DNA from: Aminipila luticellarii
Lineage (GTDB): Bacteria; Bacillota; Clostridia; Peptostreptococcales; Anaerovoracaceae
DNA length: 64,000 nt
Direction of reading: 5' to 3'
Assembly (NCBI RefSeq): GCF_004103735.1
Contig: NZ_CP035281.1
Coordinates: 1,364,001-1,428,000, forward strand
Shown: in pieces, positions 44,917 to 54,154 of the stretch
How positions within the stretch are numbered: the stretch's first letter is position 1
How the letters are laid out: each line of letters opens with the position of its first letter
The notes under the pieces: generated by a model
Seen by the model: the letters and a program-made list of their open reading frames with translations, nothing else
Told to the model about the DNA's origin: nothing
The model's database searches: none
Program-made: the position numbers and the translations under genes

Positions 44917-46677
44917 TTATTTACCCCTTTCCATTTTCTTTCTCTGCAAATCCATTAGTTCTTCTGTTAATATTTTTATAGTCTCTCGATTTTCTTCTTC
45001 ATCTGCCATAGAAAGTCTCATCAATAATGAGTTTTCTTTTTCCTTTAAATTTTCTACTTCAATTTTATTTAAACATTCCTGCAGCACCTGTTCTTCCTTA
45101 TCTGCAAACTGTACGTTATCCATAATATCCGTCAGTATATGCACTTCTTCCGGTTCCAAAGCATCCTGCAGCTTCATAATATCAAGTTCTTTTCCCTCTT
45201 TGTAAAGTAAAGCAGCTGCGGAGAAAATCTTTTCTCCATAGCTCGATTTAAAAGCATCTTCATATTGTGAAATCATTTTAAAGTATTCATAATCGGTAAT
45301 CATCAGCTTAATAAGATTCTTCTCCACCAATAACATGGGAGAAGAAATCGATTTATCCTGCTTCTCGTCTTCATAATGATGCGTTACAAACTCTTCCTGT
45401 GTATTATTGCCATTAATTTCTAGTCTTATTGCATTTTCTGATATTTTAATTTCATTCGCCAGCTTTTTTATGTAAACATCTGCTTCTATCGGGCTTAAAT
45501 TCCTAAAAATCACTGCCGCTTCCTTTAAAAAGTCGATGCTCTCTTCATAGGAATCCAAATTATATTTTCTCCGAAGTACGGAAATTTTATAATCTACAAA
45601 ATTCAGAGAATTATCCACAAGCTTTTTAAACGCGTCTCGTCCGTGCTTTTTTACAAATTCATCCGGATCCTTGCCGTCTGATACATGTAATACTCTTGGT
45701 CTGCAATCCTCTTTGAACAGGATATCTATCCCTCTGAGAGCTGCTGCCTGACCGGCGCTATCCGAATCGTAGGATAAGACAATATTTTTTGTATACCGCC
45801 TGAGAACTTTGGCTTGATTTTCTGTCAAAGCAGTCCCCAGAGAGGCTCCCACATTTCGAATTCCGCTTTGGTATAAGGAGATAACATCCATATAACCTTC
45901 CACTAAAATCGCACAGTTCTCTTTACTTATATCCTGTCTGCTGAGATTTAAACCATATAAATTATTTTTTTTCATGAATACGGGACTTTCCGGTGAATTT
46001 AGATACTTTGGCATGGAATCGTCTATAGCTCTTCCACCAAATCCGATCACCTTCCCTCTGGTATTAATGATGGGAAACATCACCCTGTTTCTAAATTTAT
46101 CATAGAACCTGCCCTTTGATTCCGAAATCAATCCGAGTTCTTTCAACACTTTAACATCGACATTCTTTGACATAAAATATCGATACAGGCTGTCCCATTC
46201 CCCGTCTGCATACCCTATGCCAAACTTTTTCAGCGTGACAGGCTGAATTCCTCTTTTCAGCATATAAGTCAGCCCGGGATTTGCTTTCTGGCAGAAGGAT
46301 TTCAGGTAATAGGTCGCAGCCTCCCTGTTTATCTGGTAATAAAGCTCTTTTCTGCTGTCCTCCCTGTGATTATTTGTATACTCCACCCCATACTCTTTGG
46401 CAAGCTTTTCCACTGCACCGGGAAAATCCAAATTGTAATATTTTTTTACAAATTCAAAAACATCCCCGGTAGCACCGCATCCAAAGCAGGTAAAAATCTG
46501 TTTTGTTTCAGAAACAACAAAAGAAGGCGTCTTTTCATTGTGAAACGGACAAATTCCTTTAAAATTGCTTCCCATTCGTTTCAGAGAGACAACTTGTCCG
46601 ATGACATCAACGATGTTACACCTACTTTTTATTTCTTCTGTTACATTATCATTAAAAGATCCACTCAAATTTATCAC
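44917..46677 (-). CDS. dnaG: DNA primase
   Basis: DnaG makes RNA primers for replication. The N-terminal zinc finger CPFHNEKTPSF...FTCFGCG (CHC2) and the TOPRIM domain (LVEGYMDVISL, SYDSDSAGQAA) are intact, followed by a helicase-binding C-terminus. The length of about 586 aa is normal. The start is uncertain: GTG at 46677 has no ribosome site, while a TTG three codons later (46668) has GGTGAT just upstream. The 154-bp gap before it has TATACT-like elements, but I found no convincing promoter. Confidence 0.94.
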   Translation of the reverse strand: MINLSGSFNDNVTEEIKSRCNIVDVIGQVVSLKRMGSNFKGICPFHNEKTPSFVVSETKQIFTCFGCGATGDVFEFVKKYYNLDFPGAVEKLAKEYGVEYTNNHREDSRKELYYQINREAATYYLKSFCQKANPGLTYMLKRGIQPVTLKKFGIGYADGEWDSLYRYFMSKNVDVKVLKELGLISESKGRFYDKFRNRVMFPIINTRGKVIGFGGRAIDDSMPKYLNSPESPVFMKKNNLYGLNLSRQDISKENCAILVEGYMDVISLYQSGIRNVGASLGTALTENQAKVLRRYTKNIVLSYDSDSAGQAAALRGIDILFKEDCRPRVLHVSDGKDPDEFVKKHGRDAFKKLVDNSLNFVDYKISVLRRKYNLDSYEESIDFLKEAAVIFRNLSPIEADVYIKKLANEIKISENAIRLEINGNNTQEEFVTHHYEDEKQDKSISSPMLLVEKNLIKLMITDYEYFKMISQYEDAFKSSYGEKIFSAAALLYKEGKELDIMKLQDALEPEEVHILTDIMDNVQFADKEEQVLQECLNKIEVENLKEKENSLLMRLSMADEEENRETIKILTEELMDLQRKKMERGK

Positions 46678-46831
46678 CGCTTATTGAACTGAAAATTTCC
46701 GTATGAACTGTCCCCCACAGCCACGTAAAGCTATGAGCGAGATTTTAAATAGTATACATTCTTATATACGACATATTTAAGCAAATCCTTTTTTATTTTT
46801 TAATTTTCTTGCTATTTTTTTGATTTATCCT

Positions 46832-47842
46832 TTATTTCCATCCCTTGGGAATGAAGATTTCATTGTACAGATTCAATGCATATCGGTCGGTCATCCCCGC
46901 GATATGGTCCTTCACGATCTCTGCAATTCCATATTCTTCAATAAGCTCCTGTCTTTCCTTTGGAAGATATTCAGGATGATCCAGATAATAGTCATATAAA
47001 GAATTGATGATGATTTCCACCCGGTGCAGATCTTCATGCCGTTTGACTTTCTCGTTGTGATATACATTCTCGAACATATATTCTCTCAGCTTATCCATAT
47101 ATTTTTGACATCTGCTGCTCATAGTAATCTGATCCTGCTCATCGCTATGAACGATCAAGTCCATGACCAGGGTGTTGATTCGCTCACTGTGGGTATTTCC
47201 CAAAGCATCCAGACAATCCCCTGGCAAGTCACCAAGCTGAATGACGCCGCTTCTTAGGGCGTCATCAATATCGTGATTAATATAAGCAATCCGGTCACTG
47301 AATTTCACAATTTGACCTTCCAGAGTAAACGGTCTGACCGGACCTGTATGATTGACAATGCCGTCCTTTACCTCTGCCGTCAGGTTCATTCCAAACTTCC
47401 CCTTACTGCCTTCAAGGACTTCCACCACTCTCAGGCTCTGAACATTATGCTTAAAACCGCCCGGATGTATGTTGTTTAAGATGGTCTCTCCGCTATGCCC
47501 GAAAGGAGTATGTCCCAGATCATGGCCCAGCGCGATGGCTTCGGTCAAATCTTCATTTAAAGATAATCCTCTGGCAATGGTTCTGGCAATTTGAGAAACC
47601 TCTATGGTATGCGTCAGCCTGGTTCTGAAATGATCTCCCTCAGGAGCCAGAAAGACCTGCGTTTTATGCATCAGCCTTCTGAAAGACTTAGAATGAATGA
47701 TTCGATCTCTATCCCGCTGAAATTCCGTCCGTACCTGACATTTTTCTTCCGGCATTGCCCTGCCCTTCGATTCTGCTGACTTCGCAGCAAAGGAGGATAA
47801 GTTCACATATTCCTTTTTTTCTAAATCTTCTCTTGTAACCAT
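46832..47842 (-). CDS. dgt: Deoxyguanosinetriphosphate triphosphohydrolase-like protein
   Basis: A 336-residue HD-domain dNTPase of the Dgt family (short, type 2 form), which splits dNTPs into deoxynucleosides and triphosphate. The metal-binding HD set is RLTHTIEVSQIAR, ALGHDLGHTPFGHSGE (HD) and the later D in FSDRIAYINHDIDDA. The N-terminal FQRDRDRIIHSKSFRRLMHKTQV is diagnostic. AAGGTG precedes the ATG. It lies upstream of dnaG, a frequent clostridial arrangement. Confidence 0.92.
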   Translation of the reverse strand: MVTREDLEKKEYVNLSSFAAKSAESKGRAMPEEKCQVRTEFQRDRDRIIHSKSFRRLMHKTQVFLAPEGDHFRTRLTHTIEVSQIARTIARGLSLNEDLTEAIALGHDLGHTPFGHSGETILNNIHPGGFKHNVQSLRVVEVLEGSKGKFGMNLTAEVKDGIVNHTGPVRPFTLEGQIVKFSDRIAYINHDIDDALRSGVIQLGDLPGDCLDALGNTHSERINTLVMDLIVHSDEQDQITMSSRCQKYMDKLREYMFENVYHNEKVKRHEDLHRVEIIINSLYDYYLDHPEYLPKERQELIEEYGIAEIVKDHIAGMTDRYALNLYNEIFIPKGWK

Positions 47843-47881
47843 GTTTACACCTTCTCATTTAAACAACGCTTCATTATTTCC

Positions 47882-48883
47882 TTACAAAAACATAATCAAT
47901 CTGCCTATGATAAAAGCCGCTATTCCGCCTAAGCACATTGTTATAGGCAACGTGATGACCCACGCTGTCACAATGCTTTCGGCGATAGCCCACTTCACTG
48001 CGGAAAGTCTTTTCACACTGCCTGCTCCCATAATCGCAGTCGTAATAACATGCGTAGTGCTCACAGGAGCGCCGAAGAACGACATGGACTCAATTACTAA
48101 AGCAGCCCCTGTCTGTGCGGCAAATCCGCTGGCCGGCTGCAGCTTTGTAACGCCGCCTCCCATGGTCTTCATGATTTTCCATCCACCGATGGAGGTACCG
48201 GTTGCCATAGTGACTGCACACGCTACTTTGATCCACAGCGGAATACCGCTGCCGCTCTCTAAAACGCCTCCCGTTATCAAAGCGAGGGTCATGATGCCCA
48301 TAGTCTTCTGCGCATCGTTATTTCCGTGGGAATACGCAATAAGCGCGGCAGAGAAAATTTGCAGCTTTAAAAATAATTTATTGACTTTTCCCTGAGACCA
48401 GCCCGCAAAAGCGATAAAAATCAGCTTCATAAAAAAGAAGCCGCAGATAAAACCGATAATCGGTGAAGTGAACAGGGGAATCACTACTTTTTCCAAAACA
48501 CCGGACCAGACAATATGTTCAAAGGACCATGTATAAACAATCGTTGCCCCAATCAATCCGCCGATCAATGCATGGGAGGAACTGCTGGGGATTCCCTTCC
48601 ACCAGGTAATGAGATTCCAGATAATAGCTGCTATTAAAGCAGACAGAATAACATACTGCTTCAGCTGAATGTCCACTAATCCCGTAGATATGGTCATGGC
48701 GACCTTTTCACTGACCAATGCACCGCAGAAATTCATAATTGCTGCCAGCAGGATCGCCTGTTTGGCCGTCAGAGCTCTTGTATATACAGAAGTTGCAATC
48801 GCATTCGCCGTATCATGAAATCCATTTATAAATTCAAACAACAGGGAGACGACGATTACTAATATCAGTATCGTACTAAACAT
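47882..48883 (-). CDS. pit: PiT family inorganic phosphate transporter
   Basis: A 333-residue PiT permease (low-affinity phosphate, often as metal-phosphate, by cation symport). The two family signatures are visible: GFHDTANAIATSVYTRAL at the N-terminus and SHGNNDAQKTMGI in the second half, with about ten membrane segments. Its start overlaps the upstream DUF47 gene by 8 nt. The pair is preceded by a PhoP box at 49593-49631, so it should be under phosphate-starvation control. Confidence 0.94.
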   Translation of the reverse strand: MFSTILILVIVVSLLFEFINGFHDTANAIATSVYTRALTAKQAILLAAIMNFCGALVSEKVAMTISTGLVDIQLKQYVILSALIAAIIWNLITWWKGIPSSSSHALIGGLIGATIVYTWSFEHIVWSGVLEKVVIPLFTSPIIGFICGFFFMKLIFIAFAGWSQGKVNKLFLKLQIFSAALIAYSHGNNDAQKTMGIMTLALITGGVLESGSGIPLWIKVACAVTMATGTSIGGWKIMKTMGGGVTKLQPASGFAAQTGAALVIESMSFFGAPVSTTHVITTAIMGAGSVKRLSAVKWAIAESIVTAWVITLPITMCLGGIAAFIIGRLIMFL

Positions 48884-49499
48884 ATTTCATTACCACGCCT
48901 TCCAGAATATTTGCTACATTTTCGCAGGAGTCCAGACTGGCCTCCAGCTCTTCAAACAGATGCTTCCACTTGATCAGTTCAATGGGATCCTTTTCTTCTC
49001 TGAACAGCTTGGACAACGCTTTTCTATAAATGACATCCCCTTCGTTTTCTATTCGGTTGACTTCAATGATCTGATCTCTTACAATTTGGTTTTTCTTCAT
49101 TTCAGAAAGATGTTTGAATAGAACATGCAGCTCCCGAATGCTCTGCATAATCAAATCTGCCATGGATACGGCTTCCGGCTTCACGGCATGTACATTAAAA
49201 ACTAAAAATCGATTGGCAACCTCCTCCAATGAATCTACGATGTCATCCATTTCTCTCGTAACGGAATAAATATCCTCTCGGTCAAAAGGAGTAACAAATG
49301 AACCATTTAAAGCTTTCAGGATTTTATGAGCTTCCATATCACATTCTGTTTCTAAAACTTTGATTGCAGCAACCTTGTCCTCAACTTCCTCATAATTTTT
49401 TACCAGATCCACAAAAGCTTCTCCAGCTTTTACAATTTTATCAGCATATTCTATAAATAAACTATAAAAAATGTCTTCTTTCTTTTTTGCGCTAAGCAT
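48876..49499 (-). CDS. DUF47/PhoU-like phosphate transport regulator
   Basis: A 207-residue all-helical protein of the DUF47 family (PhoU-related, Bacillus YkaA, Sinorhizobium OrfA), almost always paired with pit and thought to modulate phosphate uptake. Typical segments include KILKALNGSFVTPFDREDIYSVTREMDDIVDSLEEVANR. I start it at 49499, preceded by AGAGGA; the predicted transcription start near 49561 leaves almost no leader for the first ATG at 49553. Its 3' end overlaps pit. Confidence 0.9.
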   Translation of the reverse strand: MLSAKKKEDIFYSLFIEYADKIVKAGEAFVDLVKNYEEVEDKVAAIKVLETECDMEAHKILKALNGSFVTPFDREDIYSVTREMDDIVDSLEEVANRFLVFNVHAVKPEAVSMADLIMQSIRELHVLFKHLSEMKKNQIVRDQIIEVNRIENEGDVIYRKALSKLFREEKDPIELIKWKHLFEELEASLDSCENVANILEGVVMKYV

Positions 49500-49567
49500 G
49501 GCGTCCTCTCTTTCATTCTCATTCATTAAAATTTGTTGCCAATATATTAACATTGCACTCTATATTA

Positions 49568-49573
49568 ATTATA
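49568..49573 (-). promoter_or_regulatory. -10 box of the DUF47-pit operon
   Basis: A perfect TATAAT on the minus strand. No consensus -35 box lies 16-18 bp upstream; the first PhoP repeat occupies that position instead, the normal structure of a PhoP-activated promoter. Confidence 0.75.
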
Positions 49574-49592
49574 CGCTAAAAAGTGTCGTTTC

Positions 49593-49631
49593 TGTTAAGA
49601 AAATGTTAAATAACTGTAAAATGCATGTAAA
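49593..49631 (-). promoter_or_regulatory. PhoP (Pho regulon) box of the DUF47-pit operon
   Basis: Four hexamers on the minus strand at exact 11-bp spacing: TTTACA (49626-49631), TTTACA (49615-49620), TTAACA (49604-49609) and TTAACA (49593-49598), each separated by 5 bp. This matches the PhoP box of Bacillus (TT(A/T/C)A(C/T)A repeats with 5-bp spacers). The array ends 19 bp upstream of the TATAAT at 49568-49573, so bound PhoP dimers would replace the -35 box. No phoPR gene is in the window. Confidence 0.85.
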
Positions 49632-49680
49632 TTAGGCCTAATCAGACCCTATTTACAGAATATTTCAAGAAAACGTCTTT

Positions 49681-49866
49681 TTACAACTGTCTCTGAATAG
49701 TATCTCCAAGTTCTTCATTGACAAATTTTAAACACTCTACAACCTTTTCCTGCACTTCATCACTGATAAACATTAGACTTTCCACCAGATTATACACCAA
49801 GGCTTCCTTGTCCGCCGTACTAAAAGCTTTCAGGCTGTCGTTGGCCTGCTGATACACCAGTTCCAT
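49681..49866 (-). CDS. Small protein of unknown function (61 aa)
   Basis: A 61-residue acidic, probably all-helical protein with no cysteine cluster, signal or membrane segment except a single Cys near residue 43. I do not recognise its family. The ATG at 49866 is well supported by GGAGGAGG 6 nt upstream and overlaps the stop of the catalase-like gene (49871) by none, only 4 bp apart, so the two are almost surely cotranslated. It may be a partner or accessory of the catalase-like protein. Confidence 0.65.
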   Translation of the reverse strand: MELVYQQANDSLKAFSTADKEALVYNLVESLMFISDEVQEKVVECLKFVNEELGDTIQRQL

Positions 49867-49870
49867 GTTT

Positions 49871-50818
49871 CTACCTCCTCCTGTTTCGCCATTCCTCATC
49901 GTGAGAAAAACACATCAGCGCTAACATTTCGTCCTCCGGTATTTCAATTCCCGGCACAACATGGGACGGACTGAAATAGCACAGCTCTACCTCATCATGA
50001 AAACTGGACGGCAGCCGGTTCAAAATCAGTTTGCCCACCTTAATGTGCGGACAGGCACGTTCAGGCCAGGTCAAAGTCTTATCAAAAATATCAAAAGGAA
50101 ACTCTTTAGCGGCATTTTCAGGAATAATTTGCACTGACAGCTCATATTCTGGATATATACCATCCTCTATAGCGTTATATAAATCGTTTGTCAAGGCATC
50201 CGGATCATATCCCGCCAGAAATTCAGCTTCCTGTGACGGAATATTTTGGATGCCGGCTAAAGGCATCCATTGATACCGAACATAGAAAATTTTATTTTTT
50301 TGATTTCGCCATATATACGTATTCACACTGAATGACTCCATATGACGATAACTCTTTATGGTTCCCTTGTTGGAAAATAACCACAGAATCAAATGAAAAG
50401 CTTCCGGATTATCAGACATAAACTTCCAAAATTTTTCCCGGTCAAAGGACAGCCCATTCTGAGGACGCAGGGCATCATATAAATCCGGAAATTTTTTAGC
50501 TTCCTTTATAAAAAACACAGGCATATTCTGACACATCAGGTCATAGTCGCCGCCTGCGGTAAAAAATTTCGTGCACATGCCTCTGACATCTCTGGCCGTT
50601 TCTGCCGAACCCCTTCGTCCCAGTGCTCTGGAGAACCGAACAAAAACTTCCGTGGATTCTTCCGGATTATTTAAAAAATCTGCTTTGGTGTAATCAGAAA
50701 ACGGCATGTAAAGATAAAATTCACCGTAAGCACCTACACCCTTCTCGTGAAATAATCGTTCTGGCGTCATTTCTCTGTTCAGTTCAGCCAGTTTATTGAA
50801 TAAAAGAAAATCTGTCAC
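49871..50818 (-). CDS. Short catalase-fold heme protein with altered proximal site
   Basis: A 315-residue protein matching the core of heme catalases but lacking the N-terminal arm and everything after the proximal heme helix. The distal region TPERLFHEKGVGAYG keeps the catalytic His (H24), and CQNMPVFF keeps the Asn (N98). Near the C-terminus YFSPSHVVPGIEIPEDEML aligns with the catalase FSPSN(M/I)xPGI segment. The following CFSHDEE then has His306 where catalases have the heme-ligating Tyr, and Met302 where they have Arg. It begins at GTG with GGGTGG 4 nt upstream. Its promoter is at 50867-50895. Confidence 0.78.
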   Translation of the reverse strand: MTDFLLFNKLAELNREMTPERLFHEKGVGAYGEFYLYMPFSDYTKADFLNNPEESTEVFVRFSRALGRRGSAETARDVRGMCTKFFTAGGDYDLMCQNMPVFFIKEAKKFPDLYDALRPQNGLSFDREKFWKFMSDNPEAFHLILWLFSNKGTIKSYRHMESFSVNTYIWRNQKNKIFYVRYQWMPLAGIQNIPSQEAEFLAGYDPDALTNDLYNAIEDGIYPEYELSVQIIPENAAKEFPFDIFDKTLTWPERACPHIKVGKLILNRLPSSFHDEVELCYFSPSHVVPGIEIPEDEMLALMCFSHDEEWRNRRR

Positions 50819-50866
50819 AATACCACCCCATTATGTAATAGTATATGCAGCAGATTATATTTGTTG

Positions 50867-50895
50867 ATTATGACCTATCCCGATTTGCGAAACAA
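50867..50895 (-). promoter_or_regulatory. Promoter of the catalase-like gene
   Basis: TTGTTT (minus strand, 50890-50895), 17 bp, CATAAT (50867-50872). It lies in the 78-bp gap just past the cbiC stop, so the catalase-like and 61-aa genes can be transcribed apart from the cobalamin operon. No terminator is seen after cbiC. Confidence 0.55.
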
Positions 50896-50896
50896 A

Positions 50897-51538
50897 TTAC
50901 AGCTTGCCGTCGCGCATCATGTAGAGAATCGCATTGCAGATCGCTGCCGCTACATTGCTTCCGCCTTTTCTTCCGGCTGCCACAATGTGGGGCATATCTG
51001 ACGACAAAATCAAGTTCTTGGATTCCACCACATTGACAAAGCCAACGGGAACACCGATGACCGCTTCTGGTTTCAGCTTTCCCTCACTGAACAGTTCGTA
51101 AATACGCACTAAAGCGGTGGGCGCATTGCCAATGGCAAAAATCACCGGCCTGTCTAATCGAGCCGCCTTATCCATAGCGGCAGTCGCTCTGGTGGTTCCA
51201 TTTTCCTTTGCCGCCTTAGCCACATCCTCATCCGATATAAAACAGAACACTTCTCCTCCCAAGGTTTCTAAAAATCTTTTATTAATTCCGGATTTCGCCA
51301 TTTGTGTATCGGTCACAATGCAAGCACCATTTCTCAGGGCTTTTGAGATTTTATGCACCACGCCTTCCGAGAATTTCATATTATCATAGTAATCAAAATC
51401 TGCAGAAGTATGAATGACTCTTTTTACGATCGGAGCCAATTCTTCCGGTATATTTCGTTCCCCAAGTTCTTCTGTAATAATTTCAAAGCTTCTTTTTTCA
51501 ATATCAGCCGGTAATACTTTTTGTAAATCGATCTTCAT
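50897..51538 (-). CDS. cbiC: Cobalt-precorrin-8 methylmutase
   Basis: CbiC moves the C11 methyl group to C12, giving cobyrinate. The catalytic histidine is H43 in IHTSADFDY, and the conserved GxPVGFVN (IGVPVGFVNVVESK) and GRKGGSNVAAA segments are present. The length of 213 aa is typical. It is the last gene of the cobalamin operon, following cobQ by one base, with a GAAGGAG site. Confidence 0.93.
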   Translation of the reverse strand: MKIDLQKVLPADIEKRSFEIITEELGERNIPEELAPIVKRVIHTSADFDYYDNMKFSEGVVHKISKALRNGACIVTDTQMAKSGINKRFLETLGGEVFCFISDEDVAKAAKENGTTRATAAMDKAARLDRPVIFAIGNAPTALVRIYELFSEGKLKPEAVIGVPVGFVNVVESKNLILSSDMPHIVAAGRKGGSNVAAAICNAILYMMRDGKL

Positions 51539-51539
51539 C

Positions 51540-53066
51540 TTACACTCCTTCGTTCAATATTCTATAAACAGCTTCCATGTCCATGTTTTCCCGAAGCCCT
51601 TTCGCAAGCAAATTATACTGCTCTTCCTTATAGGCTTTTACATCCAGCCCGGAGACGGCAGACTCATCCAGTCCCTTCTTTTTCAGCAGAACAGAAACGA
51701 TGGTTTTTACCACATCCTCTTTATCAAATATCCCATGAATATAGGAGCCGTAAATGTTATCTTTGAAAAGTCCGGCCGACTGGTCTGTTTTTTTTGAAGA
51801 AATTTCTGTGATTTGAGTCAGGAAATTCACGCTGCTCTCCTCGGATTCTTCTACTGTAGACTGTCCCATATGTATTTCATAGCCTTCAATCTCTATTCCG
51901 TGAAGTGCCGAAAAATATCCGTTCCCCTCCGTAATGAAATGACCCTTTACCTGCGTTCTAGTTTTTTTCTTTTCAAATACCGTGGTACACGGTAACAGTC
52001 CCATTCCTTTCATATTGCCGCCATGTTCCACATGATCCGAATCTTTCAGCTCTCTTCCCAGCATTTGAAACCCGCCGCAAATACCGATCAAAGGCTTTCC
52101 GGCTGCCGCATATTTTATAATAGCCGCTTCCAGACCGCACTGTCTCATCCACAATAAGTCTTCCATGGTGTTCTTCGTACCCGGAATAATAATCAGATCC
52201 GGATTGCCGAGCTGTCCCACCGAATCCACATATCGAAGCCCTACAGCATCGGAGTATTCAAATACGTTAAAGTCTGTGAAATTCGAAATTCGGGGAAGCC
52301 GGATCACCGCAATATCAATCAGTGCCACCTTTCCCTTTCGGCTGAATTTTTCGGTCAGGCTGTCTTCGTCATCAATATCCACGTGAAGATAAGGAACTAC
52401 ACCCACCGTAGGTACATGGATGATTTTTTCCAGCATGGAAAGCCCCGGCTGAAGAATCGTCTTATCTCCTCTGAACTTGTTGATAATCGTCCCCTTTACC
52501 ATAGCTCTGTCTTCTTCATTGAAAAGAGCCATCGTTCCTACCAAAGAAGCAAAAACGCCTCCCCGGTCTATATCTCCCGCCAAAAGCACGGGAGCCTTCG
52601 CCATCTTCGCCATATACATATTGACGATATCGTTTTCCTGAAGATTGATTTCCGCAGGACTTCCGGCTCCCTCCAGAACAATAATGTCATATTGGGAGGC
52701 CAGCTTATCGTATGCCTTTTTTATTTCCGGCACCATATCACGCTTATGGCTGTAATATTCCTTTGCATCCATGTTGCTGTACACTTCACCGTTTACAATT
52801 ACCTGAGAAGCCATGTCGTTGGTGGGCTTTAAAAGAATGGGATTCATCAGCACAGATGGTTCTATCCCTGCTGCTTCAGCCTGCACCACCTGAGCCCTGC
52901 CCATTTCCAGCCCTTCCTTCGTAATAAAGGAATTGAGCGCCATATTCTGAGATTTAAAAGGGGCTACTGAATATCCATCCTGCTTAAATAGTCTACATAA
53001 TCCTGCAACAAGTAAACTCTTGCCCGCATTTGACATGGTTCCCTGAACCATTATTGCCTTTGCCAT
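51540..53066 (-). CDS. cobQ: Adenosylcobyric acid synthase
   Basis: CobQ/CbiP adds four amide groups to the corrin side chains using glutamine and ATP. The N-terminal ATP-binding domain starts [19 protein letters not shown]. The class I glutaminase domain carries ICGGFQMLG with its catalytic cysteine, and the C-terminal GSYIHGIFD has the active histidine. I start it at 53066 (508 aa), with GGAGG 5 nt upstream. It is the anaerobic-pathway enzyme also called CbiP. Confidence 0.95.
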   Translation of the reverse strand: MAKAIMVQGTMSNAGKSLLVAGLCRLFKQDGYSVAPFKSQNMALNSFITKEGLEMGRAQVVQAEAAGIEPSVLMNPILLKPTNDMASQVIVNGEVYSNMDAKEYYSHKRDMVPEIKKAYDKLASQYDIIVLEGAGSPAEINLQENDIVNMYMAKMAKAPVLLAGDIDRGGVFASLVGTMALFNEEDRAMVKGTIINKFRGDKTILQPGLSMLEKIIHVPTVGVVPYLHVDIDDEDSLTEKFSRKGKVALIDIAVIRLPRISNFTDFNVFEYSDAVGLRYVDSVGQLGNPDLIIIPGTKNTMEDLLWMRQCGLEAAIIKYAAAGKPLIGICGGFQMLGRELKDSDHVEHGGNMKGMGLLPCTTVFEKKKTRTQVKGHFITEGNGYFSALHGIEIEGYEIHMGQSTVEESEESSVNFLTQITEISSKKTDQSAGLFKDNIYGSYIHGIFDKEDVVKTIVSVLLKKKGLDESAVSGLDVKAYKEEQYNLLAKGLRENMDMEAVYRILNEGV

Positions 53067-53083
53067 AAAAACCTCCATCTTCC

Positions 53084-54154
53084 CTATATTGATTTTAACA
53101 CATTTATCAGCCGCTCATTTGCACGGTGTGATTTGACCGCAATCCGGTAATATCCTTTTTCCAATCCCACGTAATTACTGCAATCTCTTATAATAATTCC
53201 CTTTTCTAAAAGCTTTTCCTTGAAATCGGATGGGTCATACCGGCCGTTGTTCTCAATCTTTAAAAAAATATAATTTGCAGAAGGGTTATAAAATTTTATT
53301 CCTAACTTATCAAGTTCTGATACTAAATAAGTCTTTTCTTCCCGGATTTCCCTCATGGATTCTTCCAGATATTCTGTTTCTTTTAATGCCTGAACTCCGG
53401 CGAGCTGTGCCGGCACAGAAACGGACCAGGGCTGCCCCATATCGGTGATCTTCTTTAGCAGCTCTTTATTGCCGGATAATCCATATCCCAACCTCAGTCC
53501 CGGCATCGCATAGCTTTTGGTAAACGCTTTTAGAATAAATAAGTTTTCACAAGACTCCACATGGGATTTCATGGTGTATTTTTCATACGCCTCCACAAAT
53601 TCAATAAAGCATTCGTCGAGAACCATCATAATATGGTGTTCCGTACATTTAAGAAGTATTTTTTCCAAAAGCTCTTTCGTCATCAGTTGTCCTGTTGGAT
53701 TATTGGGATTACATAAAAAAACAACATCATAAGACGAATCCAGTGCATTTAAATAGTCCTCATTCAATGCAAAATCTTGTTCTGCAGACAGCTCATAATG
53801 CTTCGTGTGACAGTCCACCGTGTTTAGCGCAGTTTCATATTCTGCAAAAGTAGGTGCCAGCACCAAAGCCTTTTTAGGCTTTAGAGCCAGTGCAAGCCGG
53901 AAAACAATATCCGCCGCACCATTTCCGCATAAAATACATTCCTTATCCACCCCTTCAAATTCTGAAATGGCGGCAATCAGCCGTCTGCAAAGCGGATCCG
54001 GATAATGTACACAGGAATCCAGACCGTCTATAATCGCCTTTTTTACCTTCTCCGGAAGACCCTTCGGATTAATGTTCGCCGAGAAGTCCAAAATGTCTTC
54101 CATTCCTTTTTCTTTTACACTGTATATATCTCCACCGTGAACTAAATTAACCAT
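53084..54154 (-). CDS. cobD: Threonine-phosphate decarboxylase (aminopropanol arm)
   Basis: A class I/II PLP enzyme of 356 aa close to histidinol-phosphate aminotransferases. The PLP lysine lies in [17 protein letters not shown], with NPNNPTGQ and ANINPKGLP as further family motifs. Next to cbiB, it is best read as CobD, which makes (R)-1-aminopropan-2-ol phosphate for the nucleotide-loop arm. The start at 54154 is weakly supported (no strong ribosome site) and overlaps cbiB by 13 nt. HisC is the alternative by family alone. Confidence 0.88.
   Translation of the reverse strand: MVNLVHGGDIYSVKEKGMEDILDFSANINPKGLPEKVKKAIIDGLDSCVHYPDPLCRRLIAAISEFEGVDKECILCGNGAADIVFRLALALKPKKALVLAPTFAEYETALNTVDCHTKHYELSAEQDFALNEDYLNALDSSYDVVFLCNPNNPTGQLMTKELLEKILLKCTEHHIMMVLDECFIEFVEAYEKYTMKSHVESCENLFILKAFTKSYAMPGLRLGYGLSGNKELLKKITDMGQPWSVSVPAQLAGVQALKETEYLEESMREIREEKTYLVSELDKLGIKFYNPSANYIFLKIENNGRYDPSDFKEKLLEKGIIIRDCSNYVGLEKGYYRIAVKSHRANERLINVLKSI

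Noticed and set aside
47841-48395. 184-codon plus-strand frame opposite pit
   Set aside because: Antisense shadow caused by the biased codons of a membrane protein.
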